A stretch of 64,000 nt of DNA from Pseudomonas sp. GD03858. GTDB taxonomy: Bacteria > Pseudomonadota > Gammaproteobacteria > Pseudomonadales > Pseudomonadaceae. Every line of letters begins with the position of its first letter. Position 1 is the first letter of the stretch. The DNA lies in NCBI RefSeq assembly GCF_029840925.1, contig NZ_JAOCDM010000001.1:62001-126000 (forward strand), read 5' to 3'. Below the pieces are notes generated by a model that saw nothing but the letters and a program-made list of their open reading frames with translations, was not told the origin of the DNA and ran no database searches. Shown one piece after another: positions 26,136 through 35,354 of this stretch. The position numbers were made by a program, and so were the translations under genes.

Positions 26136-26341
26136 TTCAAATCCATACATTAACAAGTAATGGCACAGTGCCTTTATTCTGTGGGACACGCCATACCTCG
26201 TCAAGCCTGAGCATCGATTTAGGATCAACGGCGGATCGGATCAGCGCAGCCAAAAAACGACTCAGTCCAATTCCTTTTATCGCATGCCAACGCTAAGTCG
26301 TGCCATCAAGGTGAATGCCAGATACCCAGCTGGATTTCGTC

Positions 26342-26677
26342 ATGAACAATTCCTCCTTCGCCCCGCTGCTTGCCTGCCTGGTTTCGTTCGGTGCCGCCGC
26401 TCAAGACGTGCCCGAGCGCTCGGACCTGGGCCTCGTGCAGCGGCAGCTCACTTCCATCGCGCTGTTGGCCGACCGCGCAAGTAGCAGCTCCGTCGACGCC
26501 GCAGAGACCCGCTATCAATTCGATTATTCGATGTTCGCTGCGGACCTCAAGCGTATGCGTCAAGGCATACATCAGTTTCTTTCACCCTCCCGCGCACAGC
26601 CAACTGATCTGGTCGAGTTGGCCGGCCAGTATCGTGCTGAAAAGACTGACCTGAGCCACTCCGATGAGCATGACTGA
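26342..26677 (+). CDS. RAQPRD-family ICE protein (TIGR01690), 111 aa
   Basis: Secreted small protein; the name motif appears as SPSRAQPTDLVELAGQYRAE near the C-terminus, and LGLVQRQLTSIALLADRAS is typical upstream. It has an N-terminal signal sequence (FAPLLACLVSFGAAA) and is periplasmic. It begins the second transfer gene block right after the defence cargo. Start chosen at 26342 (ATGAACAATTCC). It overlaps the next gene by 14 nt. Confidence 0.9.
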   Translation: MNNSSFAPLLACLVSFGAAAQDVPERSDLGLVQRQLTSIALLADRASSSSVDAAETRYQFDYSMFAADLKRMRQGIHQFLSPSRAQPTDLVELAGQYRAEKTDLSHSDEHD

Positions 26678-26903
26678 TGCCCAGCTCAGCGCGTTCTCAG
26701 CCGTTGCAGGGTTTTCCCCGCAGCTCAGTTCGATGCTGTGGCGCTCATCGGTGCTGGTGCTCGCATTGCTCTGGTGCGCCTGGGCATTGTGGACCGGCTA
26801 CCGCGGTTGGGCGGCCGGCAATCTCAATTTCGGTGCGCTCGGCGGCAGCACGCTGCGTCTGGCCCTTGCCCTGATCGTGCTGATGTTTTTCATGCTGTCG
26901 TAA
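26664..26903 (+). CDS. TIGR03758-family ICE membrane protein, 79 aa
   Basis: Two transmembrane helices (SVLVLALLWCAWALWTGYRG and LRLALALIVLMFFML) separated by a short loop with NLNFGALGGS, the pattern of TIGR03758. Probably a small pore or pilin-like subunit of the conjugation machinery. It overlaps the RAQPRD gene and lies 15 bp before the next. Confidence 0.9.
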   Translation: MSMTDAQLSAFSAVAGFSPQLSSMLWRSSVLVLALLWCAWALWTGYRGWAAGNLNFGALGGSTLRLALALIVLMFFMLS

Positions 26904-26918
26904 TCTGGAGACCCTGCC

Positions 26919-27296
26919 ATGAAACTCTCCCGTCGCTGCCTCCTTCCGCTGCCCCTGCTGCGGGCTACCTATGGAAAAGCCCTGTTCGGCGGTTTGGTGC
27001 TGCTGCGCTCGACGCTGGCCAGGGCTGATCTGCCGACCATGGAAGCTCCTTCGCGCGGCGAAGGTTCGGGCCTGATCGACACCATCAAGAACTACGCCTA
27101 CGACGGCGGCATCCTGCTCGGTCTGTTGATCGCCACCCTCGCCTTCCTCGGCGTGGCTTGGCATTCGCTCACCGTCTATGCCGACGTGCAGAACCAGCGC
27201 AAGACCTGGAAGGACCTCGGTGCCGTGGTCGGCGTCGGTGCCCTGTTGGTGGTAGTGATCCTGTGGTTCCTCACCAAAGCCGCCACGATCCTATGA
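26919..27296 (+). CDS. TIGR03745-family ICE membrane protein, 125 aa
   Basis: Signal-like N-terminus, the hallmark IDTIKNYAYDGGILLGLLIA and a second helix (GVGALLVVVILWFLTKAATI). The size and topology resemble VirB2/TraA-type pilin precursors, and the position in the operon supports a structural transfer role. The start at 26919 follows GGAG. Confidence 0.9.
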   Translation: MKLSRRCLLPLPLLRATYGKALFGGLVLLRSTLARADLPTMEAPSRGEGSGLIDTIKNYAYDGGILLGLLIATLAFLGVAWHSLTVYADVQNQRKTWKDLGAVVGVGALLVVVILWFLTKAATIL

Positions 27297-27303
27297 GGTT
27301 GCC

Positions 27304-27705
27304 ATGTCCGACGCCCCTGCTACCCTCCCAGACGGCACGCTGACCTTCCTGCCAGAACGCCTTAACCGCGACCCAGCCGTCCTGCGCGGCCTCACCAACG
27401 ACGAGATGTGGGTCGCGCTGATTGTCGGTGCCGTACTGGGTGTGGTCCTCGGTGCGCCGTTGGCGGTGGCCACCGCCTCCATTGCCACCCTCCCCACCTG
27501 CATGTTTCTGTGCATGGCGCTAGTACTGCTCGGCGGTGGCAAGCTGCTGCGACGGGCTAAGCGCGCCCGCCCCGAGACCTGGTTGTATCGACGCCTGCAG
27601 TGGCAACTAGCGGCGCAGTGGGGCATCGGCACTCAAACCCTGATCCTGCACTCTGGTCCGTGGACTGTCCGCCGTACACGCCGGCCTGCGAGGACCAGCC
27701 CATGA
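27304..27705 (+). CDS. TIGR03750-family conjugal transfer protein, 133 aa
   Basis: N-terminal pattern LPDGTLTFLPERLNRDPAVL and GLTNDEMWVALIVGAVLGVV followed by a second helix (CMFLCMALVLLGGGKLL). This is a VirB3/TraL-like inner-membrane protein of the secretion system. ATGA-type 4-nt overlap with the next gene. Confidence 0.9.
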   Translation: MSDAPATLPDGTLTFLPERLNRDPAVLRGLTNDEMWVALIVGAVLGVVLGAPLAVATASIATLPTCMFLCMALVLLGGGKLLRRAKRARPETWLYRRLQWQLAAQWGIGTQTLILHSGPWTVRRTRRPARTSP

Positions 27706-28340
27706 GCCGCTTTCGCAACAAGGTGGATGCGCAGCAGGCGCATATCCTCAGCCTGCGCCTGGCCGTGGCAGTTCTGGCGCTGCTGTGCACCGGGCTCTGG
27801 TACGGCTGGCAGTCCGCCCCCTCCGAACTGACCATTCACGTACCACCGGATCTGCGCTCAGGCAGCACGCGCAAATGGTGGGACGTGCCGCCTGAAAACA
27901 TCTATGCCTTTGCCCTGTACATCTTCGGCCAACTCAACCGCTGGCCCACCGACGGCGAGGTCGACTACCACCGCGCCATCTTTGCCCTTCAGCCCTACCT
28001 GACACCGGCGTGCAAGACCTTCTTCGACGGCGACTTCGAGTACCGCAAGGCGGCTGGCGAACTGCGCGGTCGCGTGCGCGGCGTGTACGAGGTGCTGGGG
28101 CGTGGCTACAGCGATGATCCCGATCTGCGGGTCAAACAGCTGGATCAGCACAGCTGGCTGGTCAAGCTCGACCTCAATGCCGACGAGTACTACGCCGCCG
28201 AGCCGGTGAAGCGCGTGGTCGTGCGCTATCCCTTGCGCGTGGTGCGCTTCGACGTCGACCCCGAGCACAACAAGTGGGGCCTGGCCCTGGACTGCTACGA
28301 AGGCACTCCGCAGAAGCTGACGCTACTTGGAGGTGCATGA
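27702..28340 (+). CDS. TIGR03746-family ICE protein (PFL_4703), 212 aa
   Basis: TraE/VirB8-like inner-membrane protein: one N-terminal helix (LRLAVAVLALLCTGLWYGW), then a periplasmic domain with IHVPPDLRSGSTRKWWDVPP and NIYAFALYIFGQLNRWPTDG, the family signature. It is expected to bridge inner and outer parts of the channel. Start ATG at 27702, 4-nt overlaps on both sides. Confidence 0.91.
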   Translation: MSRFRNKVDAQQAHILSLRLAVAVLALLCTGLWYGWQSAPSELTIHVPPDLRSGSTRKWWDVPPENIYAFALYIFGQLNRWPTDGEVDYHRAIFALQPYLTPACKTFFDGDFEYRKAAGELRGRVRGVYEVLGRGYSDDPDLRVKQLDQHSWLVKLDLNADEYYAAEPVKRVVVRYPLRVVRFDVDPEHNKWGLALDCYEGTPQKLTLLGGA

Positions 28341-29146
28341 TGATGCGTGTCTTGATTCTGATGCTGGTCTCGGTGGCCGGATGGTGTTCAGCCGCAGCCG
28401 CCGTCGAGGTCAAATACTGGGACCGCCTGCCGCTGGCCGTTCCGCTGACGGTGGGCCAGGAACGTATCCTGATGCTGGATGAGGATGTCCGCGTGGGACT
28501 GCCCAGCGCGATCGCCAGCAAGCTACGCGTGCAATCGGTGGGGGGGACGGTGTACCTGCGTGCGTCAGACGCCATCCCCCCTACCCGACTGCAGCTGCAG
28601 TCGCTGAAGTCGGGGGACATCATCCTGGTCGACATCGAAGCACTCGAGAGCAGCGAGACGTTAGAGCCGGTCAAGATCGTTGCTCAGGCCCAGGCACCAG
28701 ACGTGGACACAACGAAGGATGCAGCACCGGCAGCGACGCCGGTACCGGTTGTGCTGACCCGGTATGCGGCGCAGAACCTTTATGCGCCGCTGCGCACCGT
28801 GGCGCCCTTGCCTGGTGTGCGTCGGGTCCCGCTGGGCGAGTCCTCAGGACTCAGCACACTCCTGCCAACTGAATACGTGTCCATCAAGGGGCTCGCCGCC
28901 TGGCGACTGGGCGACTACTGGGTGACGGCAGTGAAGATCGTCAACCGTGGGCCGGCCAAGGTCACGCTGGACCCGCGTCACCTGCAGGCCACGCTGTATG
29001 CCGCCACCTTCCAGCACGAGTACCTGGGGCACGCCGGCACACCTGAAGACACCACCGTGGCGTACCTCGTCACCCGCGGCGGCGACCTGAAGCACGCGCT
29101 GCTGCTGCCACCTCCTGCACCGGAGGCCGCCGATCATGAAGGCTAA
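28337..29146 (+). CDS. TIGR03749-family ICE protein (TraK/VirB9-like), 269 aa
   Basis: Signal peptide, then VEVKYWDRLPLAVPLTVGQE and RILMLDEDVRVGLPSA, diagnostic for TIGR03749. These are periplasmic proteins with the place of TraK/VirB9 in the core complex. An Ala/Pro-rich linker splits the N- and C-terminal beta domains (C-terminal part: LRTVAPLPGVRRVPLG, HLQATLYAATFQHEYLG). Start within ATGATGATG at 28337; it overlaps the next gene by 11 nt. Confidence 0.9.
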   Translation: MMMRVLILMLVSVAGWCSAAAAVEVKYWDRLPLAVPLTVGQERILMLDEDVRVGLPSAIASKLRVQSVGGTVYLRASDAIPPTRLQLQSLKSGDIILVDIEALESSETLEPVKIVAQAQAPDVDTTKDAAPAATPVPVVLTRYAAQNLYAPLRTVAPLPGVRRVPLGESSGLSTLLPTEYVSIKGLAAWRLGDYWVTAVKIVNRGPAKVTLDPRHLQATLYAATFQHEYLGHAGTPEDTTVAYLVTRGGDLKHALLLPPPAPEAADHEG

Positions 29147-30644
29147 CGGTTTGCTGAAATGGCTGGTACCTGCGGTCCTGCTGGGGATTGTGCTGATCAT
29201 CGGCAAATCCTGGGTGTCTGCGCCAGACGTTCAACCTGCCCTTGATTCCGAAAACACTGCCCTCAGTCCGGAACAAGCCAAGGCCCTCGGCATCGCCGGC
29301 GACACGCCGCGCGACACCGTGGCGACGCTGATCGGCCAGGTCAAGGCGATGCGTAGCGAGATGCTGTCGCTGAAGAAAGGCAACGAGACGTTGCAGACCG
29401 AGAACAACCGGCTGCGTACGCGCCAGGGCAATATCGACAGTCGCATTCAAAGCACGCTGAGCACTGTCACCCAGCAGGTCACCGAGCAGCGCCAGCAGGC
29501 GAACGATGCCCGGCAGAAGGCCGAGCAGCAGCACCGCGAGACCCAGGGCTTGCTGTCCCGGCTCAAGGACCAGCTCACCAGCAAGCCGGCCGCGAAGTCC
29601 GACGTACCAGTGGGCTTCGGTCTCGAGCCGGGTGATGAGCAACAATTCTCCGGAGCACAACCACCGACGGATGCGCTGCAGTGGATCGAGCCATCCGATG
29701 CGCATGCTGGCCTGGAGGGAGCCAGCAACGCTGAGGGGCCGTTGTCGTCGCTGACGTCGAGGTTCAAGGATCTGCATGGCCTGGACAACAACGCGATCGA
29801 CCGGGGCCAGGACCACCTACGCGCCGTGGCCAAGGGCGAGCGCGACCTGGAAAACACTCAGGACCGGGCTGAGGGGTCCAAGCCGGTCTACACCATCCCC
29901 GAGAACTCGACCCTGATGGGCTCGATCGCCATGACCGCGCTGATTGGCCGCGTGCCGGTGGACGGCACGGTGAACGATCCCTACCCGTTCAAGGTGCTGG
30001 TGGGACCGGACAACCTCACCGCCAACGGCATCGACATGCCCGACGTGGTCGGTGCGGTCATGAGCGGGACTGCGGCCGGTGACTGGACCTTGTCCTGCGT
30101 ACGCGGCCAGGTCGAGTCGATCACCTTTGTCTTCAGCGACGGCACCGTTCGCACGGTGCCGCAGCCGCAGAAGGTGGTCAGTCGCAACCGCAGCAGCGCA
30201 CAGACCTCGGACACCGAAAAGATCCGCGGGGGTCTCGGCTACATCTCCGATCCCTATGGCATTCCCTGCATCGCCGGCGAGCGCCGTTCCAACGCCCAAC
30301 AGTACTTGGGCAGCCAGAGCCTGATCACCGCAGCTGGTGCCGGCTTCGCGGCAGCGCTGGGCAGTGAGCAGACCAACACCTCGTTCATCAATTCGGCCAG
30401 CGGCAGCCTGGGACTATCACAGAACAGCGGCAACAACGCGCTGAACTCGGTCATCAGCGGTGGCATCGGCGATATCCGTGACTGGATCAACAAGCTCTAC
30501 GGCGAAGCCTTCGCCGCCATCTACGTCCCGCCGGGCGCCAAGGTGGCCTTGCATCTGGATCACGAAATCAGCATCGACTACGAACCCAAAGGCCGGAGAG
30601 TGAATCATGAAACCCCATCCGTTTCGGTACTGGACTTGGATTAG
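29136..30644 (+). CDS. TIGR03752-family ICE protein (TraB/VirB10-like), 502 aa
   Basis: One N-terminal membrane helix (LVPAVLLGIVLIIGKSW), a long coiled coil (about residues 65-150), then a TraB/VirB10-type beta-barrel domain (YTIPENSTLMGSIAMTALIG; INKLYGEAFAAIYVPPGAKV). It spans the envelope and couples channel opening to ATPases. Length is normal. Its end overlaps the lipoprotein gene by 38 nt. Confidence 0.92.
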   Translation: MKANGLLKWLVPAVLLGIVLIIGKSWVSAPDVQPALDSENTALSPEQAKALGIAGDTPRDTVATLIGQVKAMRSEMLSLKKGNETLQTENNRLRTRQGNIDSRIQSTLSTVTQQVTEQRQQANDARQKAEQQHRETQGLLSRLKDQLTSKPAAKSDVPVGFGLEPGDEQQFSGAQPPTDALQWIEPSDAHAGLEGASNAEGPLSSLTSRFKDLHGLDNNAIDRGQDHLRAVAKGERDLENTQDRAEGSKPVYTIPENSTLMGSIAMTALIGRVPVDGTVNDPYPFKVLVGPDNLTANGIDMPDVVGAVMSGTAAGDWTLSCVRGQVESITFVFSDGTVRTVPQPQKVVSRNRSSAQTSDTEKIRGGLGYISDPYGIPCIAGERRSNAQQYLGSQSLITAAGAGFAAALGSEQTNTSFINSASGSLGLSQNSGNNALNSVISGGIGDIRDWINKLYGEAFAAIYVPPGAKVALHLDHEISIDYEPKGRRVNHETPSVSVLDLD

Positions 30645-31026
30645 CCTGCTGCTGTGCCTGCACCTGGCTGGCTGCACCACCAGCAAGGACGAAATGCTGC
30701 CCCACGGCGACCACACCATGCTGGATATCTGGAACAGCGGTGGAACAGTCGGCACGCAGCAGCTGCTGCAAGAGGCCCGCGGTGAGCTGCGCCGGCCGGT
30801 GCTCGATCCCGAGCGACTGATCAAGGACCAAAGCGCCTACACCCGCACGGCCGCCAACGAGATCCGCGCCCAGTTCCCACGCCTGCCCAATCCTGACCTG
30901 GTGATGTACGTCTATCCGCACCTGGCCGGCACCCAGCAGGCGCCGGTGCCCGGCTACTCGACCGTGTTCCCATTGTACGAGAAGGTCCAGTACGCACTGC
31001 CTGGCGAACGCCTGGACGATCTGTGA
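30607..31026 (+). CDS. TIGR03751-family conjugal transfer lipoprotein, 139 aa
   Basis: Lipobox LHLAGC directly after a short hydrophobic signal, then KDEMLPHGDHTMLDIWNSGG, the family signature. TraV/VirB7-like outer-membrane lipoprotein that would stabilise the VirB9/VirB10-like core. Overlaps both neighbours. Confidence 0.9.
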   Translation: MKPHPFRYWTWISLLLCLHLAGCTTSKDEMLPHGDHTMLDIWNSGGTVGTQQLLQEARGELRRPVLDPERLIKDQSAYTRTAANEIRAQFPRLPNPDLVMYVYPHLAGTQQAPVPGYSTVFPLYEKVQYALPGERLDDL

Positions 31027-33767
31027 TGGACGAGGATGCAGATCGCACGTCGCCGCGCTGGCAGCCCTGGCGCGCGGCGCAGCACCGTCGTGCCACGTGT
31101 GCGGATGAGGCCGCCCAGTACGCACACAACCCCAGCTTCACCGACCACTTGCCCTGGGTCGAATACCTCGAGGAAGAGCAATGCTTTCTGCTCGACGACA
31201 ACCGCTCGGTGGGCGCGGTATTCGAGTTGCAGGCGATCGGGACCGAAGGTCGTGAGCCCGAATGGCTGATGGCGGCGCGCGATGCGCTGGAAGATGCGCT
31301 GCAGGACAGCTTCGACGAACTCGACCAGGCGCCTTGGGTGGTGCAGTTCTTCTGCCAGGACGACAGTGATTTTTCCCCGTACCTGGAACGCTTGGAGCAA
31401 TACGTTGCACCACGGGCGATAGGCACACCGTTCACCACCGCCTTCCTCGCGTCGATGCGGCGTCACCTTGACGCCATTGCCAAACCGGGCGGACTATTTG
31501 ACGACCCTGTTGTGTCGCACCTGCCCTGGCGCGGCAGTAATCGACGGATTCGGCTGGTGGTCTATCGCTGGCTCGGTGACCAAGCCGACGACGAAGGGCA
31601 AAACCCCGCTCAGTTGCTGGGAAGGACCTGTGATCGCCTTATGGCCTCGTTGCAGGCCTGTGGGGTTAATCCTCGTCGGCTGACGGGGCGGGATTTCTAT
31701 GCCTGGTTGCTGCCCTGGTTCAATCCAGTCCCGACCCTCACTGACGAGCCAGCGGCGGCGTTCTACCGACGTGTGCCCTACCCGGAGGCCGATGACGGCG
31801 ATGGGCTGTCGCTACCGTTCGACCACGACTTTGCCGAGCGACTGTTCTTTCAGGAGCCACGCTCGGACAGCGAGCAAGGGCTGTGGTATTTCGATCAACA
31901 GCCGCACGGGGTGATGGTGGTCGACAAACTGCGCAGGCCACCCCACATCGGCCAGCTGACCGGCGAGACCCGCAAGGGTGAGGCGCTCAACGCCCTGTTT
32001 GACCAGTTACCCGAGCAGGCCGTCATGAGCCTGACCTTGGTCATCACACCCCAGGATGTACTCGAGGAGCAACTCAACCGCTTGGCGCGCAAAGCCATCG
32101 GCGAAAACCTGGCCTCGACCCAGACCCGCCAGGACGTGGAAGAGGCTCGCGCGCTGATTGGCCGCCAGCACAAGCTATACCGCGGTACCTTGGCACTGTA
32201 CCTGTGTGGCGGCGATGAGCCGCAATTGCGCCAGCGCTCGATCCAGGCCGCCAACGTACTGCTCGGCGCCGGCCTGCAACCGGTGCGTGAGGGCGATGAA
32301 GTGGCCGCTTGCAACAGCTACCTGCGCTGGCTGCCGATGGTCTACAACCCTGCTCGTGATAAGCGCAACTGGTACACCCGGCTGTTGTTCGCTCAGCATG
32401 TCGCCAACCTGTTGCCGCTGTGGGGGCGTAGCATCGGTACCGGCAACCCAGGGATCACCTTCTTCAACCGAGGTGGTGCGCCGCTGTCGTTCGACCCCCT
32501 ATCCCGCTTCGACCGCTCCATGAATGGTCACCTGCTGTTGTTCGGCCCGACCGGCGCTGGCAAGTCGGCCACCTTGGTCTCGATCCTGATGCAAGTCATG
32601 GCGGTGTATCGGCCGCGGCTGTTCATTGTCGAAGCTGGCAACTCCTTCGGCCTGCAGGGCGACTACTTCGCCACCCTCGGCCTGACCGTCAATAAGGTTC
32701 AGCTCAAGCCCGGCAGCGGCTTGAGCCTGGCTCCCTTTGCAGATGCCCGGCGGCTGATCGAGCGCCCCGACCAGGTCGCCAGTCTGTCGACCGAAGACCT
32801 GGATGAAGACGCTTCGGGCAGTGACGAGCAACGCGATGTGCTGGGCGAGCTGGAGATTACCGCTCGCCTGATGATCACCGGGGGCGAAGCCAAGGAAGAG
32901 GCCCGCCTCACCCGGGCTGACCGCAGCCTGATTCGCGAGTGCATCCTCGACGCCGCCAGGCACTGTGCGGCCAGCGATCAGCAGGTCATGACGCGCCATG
33001 TTCGTGATGCCCTTCGAACGGTGGCCAGCGACGCCCACCTGCCCAAGAAGCGTCGCGAGCGGGCTCAGGAAATGGCCGAGTCTATCGACCTGTTCTGCCA
33101 GGGCTTCGAGGGTGCGCTGTTTGACCGACCTGGCACGCCCTGGCCGGAAAGCGATGTCACGATCGTCGACCTCGCCACCTATGCCCGTGAGGGCTATGAG
33201 GCGCAGATGTCGATCAGCTACATCAGCCTGATGAACACGGTGAACAACCTGGCCGAACGCGACCAGTACCTCGGTCGTCCGATCATCATGGTCACTGACG
33301 AAGGCCACATCATTACCAAGAACCCGCTGCTGGCGCCTTTCGTGGTCAAAGGCACCAAAATGTGGCGCAAGCTCGGTGCCTGGTTCTGGTTGGCAACGCA
33401 GAACCTGGCCGACTTCCCCGACGCGGCGCAGACCATGCTCAACATGATCGAGTGGTGGATCTGCCTGAATATGCCGCCAGCGGAGATCGAGGAAATCGCG
33501 CGCTTCAAGAAGCTGACTCCGGCACAGAAGACCCTGCTGCTGTCAGCAAGCAAGGCCTCGGGCAAATACACCGAGGGTGTGGTCCTATCGAAGCAGTTGG
33601 AGACGCTGTTTCGCGCAGTCCCGCCAAGCCTGTACCTCGCCCTGGCCATGACCGAGCCCGAGGAAAAGGCCCAGCGCTGGCGGCTGATGGAGGCGCACCA
33701 GATGTCCGAGCTGGAGTCTGCCCAGCAGATCGCTGCCGAGATTGATCGTTTGCGTGGAATTATTTGA
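31026..33767 (+). CDS. VirB4/TraC-like conjugative transfer ATPase (TIGR03744), 913 aa
   Basis: Large cytoplasmic ATPase that powers pilus or channel assembly. Walker A LLFGPTGAGKSATL is near residue 505, Walker B IIMVTDEGHIITK near 753, and the family pattern NPGITFFNRGGAPLSFDPLS precedes the P-loop. Start at the ATG within the TGATG stop/start overlap; a GTG one codon earlier (31023) is also possible. It is the last backbone gene before cargo block B. Confidence 0.93.
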   Translation: MDEDADRTSPRWQPWRAAQHRRATCADEAAQYAHNPSFTDHLPWVEYLEEEQCFLLDDNRSVGAVFELQAIGTEGREPEWLMAARDALEDALQDSFDELDQAPWVVQFFCQDDSDFSPYLERLEQYVAPRAIGTPFTTAFLASMRRHLDAIAKPGGLFDDPVVSHLPWRGSNRRIRLVVYRWLGDQADDEGQNPAQLLGRTCDRLMASLQACGVNPRRLTGRDFYAWLLPWFNPVPTLTDEPAAAFYRRVPYPEADDGDGLSLPFDHDFAERLFFQEPRSDSEQGLWYFDQQPHGVMVVDKLRRPPHIGQLTGETRKGEALNALFDQLPEQAVMSLTLVITPQDVLEEQLNRLARKAIGENLASTQTRQDVEEARALIGRQHKLYRGTLALYLCGGDEPQLRQRSIQAANVLLGAGLQPVREGDEVAACNSYLRWLPMVYNPARDKRNWYTRLLFAQHVANLLPLWGRSIGTGNPGITFFNRGGAPLSFDPLSRFDRSMNGHLLLFGPTGAGKSATLVSILMQVMAVYRPRLFIVEAGNSFGLQGDYFATLGLTVNKVQLKPGSGLSLAPFADARRLIERPDQVASLSTEDLDEDASGSDEQRDVLGELEITARLMITGGEAKEEARLTRADRSLIRECILDAARHCAASDQQVMTRHVRDALRTVASDAHLPKKRRERAQEMAESIDLFCQGFEGALFDRPGTPWPESDVTIVDLATYAREGYEAQMSISYISLMNTVNNLAERDQYLGRPIIMVTDEGHIITKNPLLAPFVVKGTKMWRKLGAWFWLATQNLADFPDAAQTMLNMIEWWICLNMPPAEIEEIARFKKLTPAQKTLLLSASKASGKYTEGVVLSKQLETLFRAVPPSLYLALAMTEPEEKAQRWRLMEAHQMSELESAQQIAAEIDRLRGII

Positions 33768-33916
33768 AAGTTCCATGCAAAATAGTAAAAAACCAGCTTA
33801 CCCACAAGAAACTGAAAACTACAAATTGGCAATAGCTATAGACAAGCAATACTTGAGCACCACTCCCACCCAAACACCCTCGCAATAACCTTAAAAATGC
33901 AAAGAGATTTTTTAGG

Positions 33917-34642
33917 ATGAAAAAAATCAATCTCGATGACTTAGACCCAAAAGTCGAACCCGTTACGGAAAAGCTTCACCGCCTTGCAAGAGGCTCCATT
34001 GGCGCGATACCCATAATCGGCAGCATCTCACTTGAAGTATTTAATTCAATACTTGAAGCACCACTGAGCAAACGTAGAACAGAGATAATCGAGCAAATAG
34101 GAACCGCAATCAATGAACTCACAGAGCAAGGCATTGTTACAGAGCAGGGCTTGCGAGACAATGAAGTTTTCATTAGTACTGTAGCTGAGGCTTGTAGTAT
34201 AGCCTTACGAAACCATCAACATGAAAAATTAGAATCTCTGCGCAATGCTGTTCTAAACTCAGCTCTTCCTGGGTGCCCTAACGAAGACTATAGGCGGACT
34301 TTTTTGAATTTTGTCGACACCTGTACCGTCACGCACATTAGGCTTCTCAAGCTTTTCGAAAATCCTGTGGCGTGGTTAAGCAGTAACAATCGCCCTCCGC
34401 TTTACGGCAACACAGTATCTTTGTCACAAGTTGTAGCGAGCGCAATGCCCGAACTGCTCGATACACCTGAGCTTCTCGACACCATTTGGGCAGACCTTTA
34501 TGTTCGGGGACTTGTTGAGATCAAACAGCTTGAAATGATTCTTAGCTTGGACTCTTGTTCACACAAGCAAACAACTAGCTTTGGCAGCAAACTCATCGCC
34601 TTCCTTAGCAGACCAACCACTCTCGACACCGTCGCACAGTAA
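33917..34642 (+). CDS. Unrecognised cargo protein, 241 aa
   Basis: AT-rich gene inside the transfer operon, start ATG at 33917 (TTTAGGATG context). The N-terminal third contains an amphipathic or hydrophobic element (RGSIGAIPIIGSISLEVFNS, then ILEAPLSKRRTEIIEQIGTA). I have the impression this combination recurs in hypothetical proteins of accessory regions, but I cannot name a family. The rest is mostly helical, without catalytic motifs I can identify. It precedes the 182-aa gene by 4 bp, so they form one unit. Codon usage and GC differ sharply from the genes on both sides, indicating recent acquisition; a defence or toxin-like role is only a guess. Confidence 0.75.
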   Translation: MKKINLDDLDPKVEPVTEKLHRLARGSIGAIPIIGSISLEVFNSILEAPLSKRRTEIIEQIGTAINELTEQGIVTEQGLRDNEVFISTVAEACSIALRNHQHEKLESLRNAVLNSALPGCPNEDYRRTFLNFVDTCTVTHIRLLKLFENPVAWLSSNNRPPLYGNTVSLSQVVASAMPELLDTPELLDTIWADLYVRGLVEIKQLEMILSLDSCSHKQTTSFGSKLIAFLSRPTTLDTVAQ

Positions 34643-34646
34643 TACT

Positions 34647-35195
34647 ATGAATAAAATTTTTTACGCCGGCAATGACGGGCAGCCATGCGTTGCCGAATAC
34701 GAAATTTTGATTGATGATTCCGGATGGATTCAAAAGGCATCAATTGTAGTCGTTCAGTCAACGGAAAAAGGGGTTTGGACAAGCCTACATAACACCGATA
34801 CCGGGCGCGACAATATTCTCAACCGAATCCTGAGCCAAGAGCTTTCCGGCATCAGGACCGAATTTATTTCCTTCAACATCATCATCGACACACCTGACCG
34901 TATCGAAGGGTTACGTTTACCTATCCGAGTAGACGTTGACGACTATATTGTAAAAAAGAATCGTCATTCAAGTTGGCTAGCGCGCCCCAGAAAATTAATC
35001 GATTTTTTTAGGATGTTTCTTGGCAAAGGTGCCAGATATATTTCTTACAATAGCGTCGATGTCGTTGGCGGGTGTGCGAAATTCTACACTGACTACAATG
35101 ATGAAGAGCGCCAACACCTAAAAATCTCAGAAACTACCAAACTGCTGCAGCAGGTCGGATACGTACGCCCTACATTCAAAGAAAAACGCCGATGA
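34647..35195 (+). CDS. Unrecognised cargo protein, 182 aa
   Basis: Second gene of the AT-rich pair, start ATG 34647, 4 bp after the first. It is predicted mixed alpha/beta (CVAEYEILIDDSGWIQKASI; ISFNIIIDTPDRIEGLRLPI), with no signal peptide or membrane helix and a basic C-terminus (RPTFKEKRR). No family recognised. The close spacing suggests a two-component module. The fragment LRLPIRVDVDDYI has the acidic pairs often found in metal sites, but this is not sufficient to assign function. Confidence 0.72.
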   Translation: MNKIFYAGNDGQPCVAEYEILIDDSGWIQKASIVVVQSTEKGVWTSLHNTDTGRDNILNRILSQELSGIRTEFISFNIIIDTPDRIEGLRLPIRVDVDDYIVKKNRHSSWLARPRKLIDFFRMFLGKGARYISYNSVDVVGGCAKFYTDYNDEERQHLKISETTKLLQQVGYVRPTFKEKRR

Positions 35196-35354
35196 GCGTG
35201 TACACCGACACTTAACCTGTGCAACTAGTTACAAATACTATAGGTATCCTGATTTTTTATTTATCATTTTTTGGGATGCGCCCCCCGTTCGATTCGTGAA
35301 GACTTCGGCTTAGCACAATAGAAGAATAGTACTGCCACTTGCTGAGCCTTTTCC

